From Dehalococcoidia bacterium UBA2158 (GTDB taxonomy: Bacteria > Chloroflexota > Dehalococcoidia > Lucifugimonadales > UBA3495): 64,000 nt of DNA. This document shows positions 61,514 through 64,000 of the stretch, piece by piece. The position numbers and the translations under genes were made by a program. The stretch lies in assembly GCA_002328185.1 (NCBI GenBank), contig DCWQ01000061.1, positions 15,752 to 79,751 of the forward strand, in the 5' to 3' direction. Each line of letters begins with the position of its first letter. Within the stretch, counting starts at the first letter, position 1. The notes beneath the pieces are model-generated. The model was given only the letters and a program-made list of their open reading frames with translations, was not told the origin of the DNA and searched no databases.

Positions 61514-62731
61514 ATGGAATCGAGCCAGTATGACATCGCGATCATCGGTGGCGGCATCCTCGGGCTGTCCACCGCCATGCAGTTGTTAGAGCGCGTCCCC
61601 CAATGGCGGGTGGCGGTGATAGAGAAAGAAGAACAATTGGCCACCCATCAGACCGGGCACAACAGTGGCGTGATGCACTCGGGCATATACTACCGGCCCG
61701 GCTCTCACAAGGCCCAATTCTGCGTGGCCGGATTGAACAACATGGTCAAGTTCTGCGAAGAGAACGAGATCGAATACCGGCAGTGCGGCAAAGTCATAGT
61801 GGCCCTGCACGAATCTGAGTTTGGCCGGCTGGACGACCTCTACCAGCGGGGGACGGCCAACGGAGTGCCCGACCTGGAGATGGTCGGACCGGAGCGTCTG
61901 AAAGAGATTGAACCCCACACCGCCGGGGTGCGCGCGCTGTGGGCCCCTCACACCGGCATAGTCGACTTCACCAAGGTCGCCGCCGCCTTCGCCAACAAGT
62001 TCCAACAGGCCGGCGGGGACATATTCACGCGAGCAGCGGTCAAGAAGATCGCTAATTCATCCGGCTCGGTGGCTCTGGAGACGACCAAGGGGACTCTCCA
62101 GGCCAAGCACCTGATCAACTGCGCCGGGCTCTATGCCGACAAAGTGGCCGCCATGACCGGCGAGAAAGTCGGCGTGCGCATCATCCCCTTCCGGGGCGAG
62201 TACTACACCCTGAAACCGGAGAGCCACCATCTGGTGTCCGGGCTGATCTACCCGGTCCCCGACCCCCAGTTCCCATTCCTGGGCGTCCATTTCACCCGCA
62301 ACATCAAGGGTCATGTCGAAGCCGGACCGAACGCCGTGATGGCCCTGCGGCGGGAAGGCTACCGCAAACGCGACTTCAGCCTCGGCGATAGCCTCGGCAA
62401 CCTGGCCTATCCCGGTTTTTGGAAGATGGCCATGAAGTATTGGAAAATCGGCCTGGGGGAGGTCTATCGGTCGTACAACAGGCGGGTATTCCTGCACGAC
62501 CTCCAACGGCTGATACCTGAGATTCAGAACTCGGACCTGGACAGCGGCGGCTCCGGGGTACGTGCCCAGGCGGTCGCCAGGGACGGCTCGCTGTTGGACG
62601 ATTTCAGCATCATCCAGGGCCGCGACGCCATCCACGTGCTGAACGCGCCGTCGCCAGGAGCAACATCGTCGTTGGCCATCGGGGAGCATATCGCCGGTCT
62701 GGCGATAGACAATTTCGGAGCGGCGGCCTAG
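61514..62731 (+). CDS. lhgO: L-2-hydroxyglutarate oxidase
   Basis: A 405-residue FAD-dependent oxidoreductase of the DAO superfamily. DIAIIGGGILGLSTAMQLLERVPQWRVAVIEKEEQLATHQTGHNSGVMHSGIYYRPGSHKA is the LhgO hallmark: a dinucleotide loop followed by TGHNSGVMHSGIYY. HLINCAGLYADKVA near residue 203 and FRGEYYTLKPES near 230 are also conserved. It oxidises L-2-hydroxyglutarate to 2-oxoglutarate, passing electrons to the quinone pool or oxygen. ATG 61514 has GAGG 6 nt upstream; the frame opens at a TTG four codons earlier. A single gene with its own candidate promoter. Confidence 0.93.
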   Translation: MESSQYDIAIIGGGILGLSTAMQLLERVPQWRVAVIEKEEQLATHQTGHNSGVMHSGIYYRPGSHKAQFCVAGLNNMVKFCEENEIEYRQCGKVIVALHESEFGRLDDLYQRGTANGVPDLEMVGPERLKEIEPHTAGVRALWAPHTGIVDFTKVAAAFANKFQQAGGDIFTRAAVKKIANSSGSVALETTKGTLQAKHLINCAGLYADKVAAMTGEKVGVRIIPFRGEYYTLKPESHHLVSGLIYPVPDPQFPFLGVHFTRNIKGHVEAGPNAVMALRREGYRKRDFSLGDSLGNLAYPGFWKMAMKYWKIGLGEVYRSYNRRVFLHDLQRLIPEIQNSDLDSGGSGVRAQAVARDGSLLDDFSIIQGRDAIHVLNAPSPGATSSLAIGEHIAGLAIDNFGAAA

Positions 62732-62790
62732 GCCGGGAACCTCACGCTGAACGCCTGCATCAAAGCTGGTTAAGCTGGGTGTACATAATG

Positions 62791-62819
62791 TTGCTGGGGA
62801 GCCTGACCGTGGGTATAAT
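62791..62819 (+). promoter_or_regulatory. Candidate promoter of the MaoC-type gene
   Basis: TTGCTG (62791-62796), a 17 bp spacer and a perfect TATAAT (62814-62819). Transcription would start near 62826, which argues against the GTG at 62825 as start codon of the next gene. Confidence 0.55.
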
Positions 62820-62860
62820 CGGGCGTGCCGGAGGCAACGGCACTTGGAGGATGGCTGGTA

Positions 62861-63676
62861 TTGTTGGTTGAGGCCGAGCGCAACCTGGATTTAGGCTCTA
62901 TCGACGCGTCACAAGACTCGGTTGACGAGTACCTGTTCTCGGTTGGCGACTCCCTCCCCATCTATAAGGAGACCGGCTTAGCACCGCCCCTTTTCTTGGC
63001 TGCCTCGGCATTGGGAGCATTGCTCCGTGAATTGGCCCTGTCCCCAGGCGCCATCCACAGCCTGCAGGAAGTTGAAACCCTGACGCCGGTGGCAATCGGC
63101 AGCGAAGTGAAAATCAGCGCACTGGTGGAGAAACCCCGCCGCCGTGCCGGGCTTGAGTTCATCACCGTGGTCTGTAGCGTGGAGTCCGGCGGAGCGGTGG
63201 CGATCAAGTCGAAGAGCACCGTGTTGGTGCCCAGCGGGGATTCCCTTGAGGTAGCACCAAGAGCGGAAAAGGAACAAGAAACCGAGGCTCTCGAAAGCGG
63301 CCTGGCAACTATCTCAAATGAGATTAACCAAGATCAGTTGAATGCCTATGCCAAGGCGTCGGGAGACGACAACCCTTTACATCTTGACCTAAAATTCGCC
63401 GCCGGTACCCAGTTTGGCGGTATCATTGCCCACGGCATGTTGACCCTAGCTTTCGTGTCTGAGATGATGGCCGCCGCCCACGGGCGGGACTGGCTGGAAT
63501 CCGGAGGTCTGCGGGTCAGGTTCAAGGGGGCCGCCTACCTGGGTGACCAGGTTGAGGCCTGGGGCAATCTGGCCAAAGAACAGGGCGCATCCCGCACCTA
63601 TTCGGTGGGGGTTAGGAACAGCGCCAACGGACAGGAACTTATTACCGGCACTGCCGGTTTCACTATAAATATCTGA
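62861..63676 (+). CDS. Double-hotdog MaoC-like dehydratase
   Basis: A protein of about 271 residues with two hotdog folds. The C-terminal half carries the hydratase-2 signature YAKASGDDNPLHLDLKFAAGTQFGGIIAHGML near residue 165-195 (Asp and His of the D-x(4)-H catalytic pair). The N-terminal half (about 10-120) is a second, non-catalytic hotdog giving a pseudo-dimer. It hydrates or dehydrates enoyl/3-hydroxyacyl thioesters. The start is uncertain: TTG 62861 follows GGAGG by 10 nt and lies after the predicted transcription start; a GTG at 62825 is the outer limit. plsX follows 68 bp later, suggesting fatty-acid synthesis rather than degradation. Confidence 0.85.
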   Translation: MLVEAERNLDLGSIDASQDSVDEYLFSVGDSLPIYKETGLAPPLFLAASALGALLRELALSPGAIHSLQEVETLTPVAIGSEVKISALVEKPRRRAGLEFITVVCSVESGGAVAIKSKSTVLVPSGDSLEVAPRAEKEQETEALESGLATISNEINQDQLNAYAKASGDDNPLHLDLKFAAGTQFGGIIAHGMLTLAFVSEMMAAAHGRDWLESGGLRVRFKGAAYLGDQVEAWGNLAKEQGASRTYSVGVRNSANGQELITGTAGFTINI

Positions 63677-63744
63677 GGTAGCGACCTTTAACGAATGGCA
63701 CGGTTGTCTCTGGTGGGACGCCAGCCAGACGAGGAAGGAACACT

Positions 63745-64000
63745 ATGCAAAAATCGACGGAAAATGGAATTGGGCCGGTGCGAGTGGCGATGGACGCCAT
63801 GGGTGGGGATCACGGGCCGGTTGAAACAGTTAAAGGCGCGATTTCGGCGGCTAAAGCCACCGGGGCCGAGATAATCCTGGTTGGCGACCCCGGTCCAGTA
63901 GAAGAAGAACTGGCCAAACACGATACATATGGCATCACAGTCAGCACGGTCGCGTCCGAAGACAAGATCGGTGACGATGAACACCCCCTTGCGGCGATGC
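63745..64000 (+). CDS. plsX: Phosphate acyltransferase PlsX, N-terminal part
   Basis: A gene running off the right edge; 85 codons are visible. VRVAMDAMGGDHGPVETVKGAISAA at residues 11-35 is the PlsX signature, and SEDKIGDDEHPLAAM near 72-85 corresponds to the conserved ExIxMxDxPxxA region (here with DDEHPLAA). PlsX converts acyl-ACP to acyl-phosphate for phospholipid synthesis. GAGGAAGGAA lies about 4-14 nt upstream of the ATG. Lying just after a MaoC-type gene, it may begin a fatty-acid/phospholipid operon outside the window. Confidence 0.93.
   Translation, partial: MQKSTENGIGPVRVAMDAMGGDHGPVETVKGAISAAKATGAEIILVGDPGPVEEELAKHDTYGITVSTVASEDKIGDDEHPLAAM

Overview
The window looks like a free-living bacterium of fairly high GC, most plausibly a member of the Chloroflexota (SAR202/Dehalococcoidia-like). 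This is inferred from gene content: many CaiB/BaiF CoA-transferases, acyl-CoA dehydrogenases, crotonases, a flavin-dependent luciferase-like oxidoreductase, NIPSNAP and racemase-like proteins, with tight short operons and intergenic gaps full of small palindromic repeats. There is no rRNA, tRNA or CRISPR array, so the affiliation is not proven.

Layout. 1-3.5 kb is a visibly AT-richer accessory patch: a leftward two-gene operon encoding a tubulin/FtsZ-superfamily protein and an unrecognised helical partner, then a gene-poor 590 bp. 3.5-18.1 kb is catabolic: a VOC protein, a D-aminoacylase-type amidohydrolase, two adjacent acyl-CoA dehydrogenases, RecQ, a crotonase, an MFS carrier behind two class III CoA-transferases, and two tandem alanine-racemase-fold paralogues. 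18.3-29.3 kb is a leftward run: NIPSNAP, esterase, Asp/Glu racemase-like protein, an internally deleted cyclic-2,3-diphosphoglycerate-synthetase-like protein, formate-THF ligase, cobalamin methionine synthase and an M1 aminopeptidase. 29.5-31.6 kb is leuCD; 31.8-32.7 kb a solitary leucine-rich-repeat protein. 33-43 kb is leftward acyl-CoA/2-oxoacid metabolism: a second class III CoA-transferase pair, a small alpha+beta-barrel protein, a ThDP enzyme, a ketopantoate-reductase-like protein, an acyl-CoA ligase, two crotonases and a PHP protein. 43-45 kb is groES-groEL under a CIRCE operator. 45.4-48.3 kb is a three-gene class I CoA-transferase cluster. 49-51 kb is a TPP-riboswitch-controlled thiG-thiE-thiS operon, followed by an ABC exporter (ATPase plus 1157-residue permease) and a lone molybdenum hydroxylase large subunit. 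The right end has a quinone oxidoreductase, a 2-hydroxyacid dehydrogenase, a luciferase-like monooxygenase, an L-2-hydroxyglutarate oxidase, a double-hotdog MaoC protein and the start of plsX.

A recurring theme is duplicated enzymes in which one member lost its catalytic residue: both class III CoA-transferase pairs carry one Asp subunit and one Gln subunit; the racemase-fold pair has one Lys and one Thr protein; the class I CoA-transferase cluster has a catalytic-Glu-to-Asp B domain fused to a second A domain; one crotonase lacks both catalytic glutamates. Together with the split tubulin-like operon and a palindromic repeat translated inside a CoA-transferase gene, these are the observations most worth following up. 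Functional assignments rest on motifs read by eye; no database search was possible.
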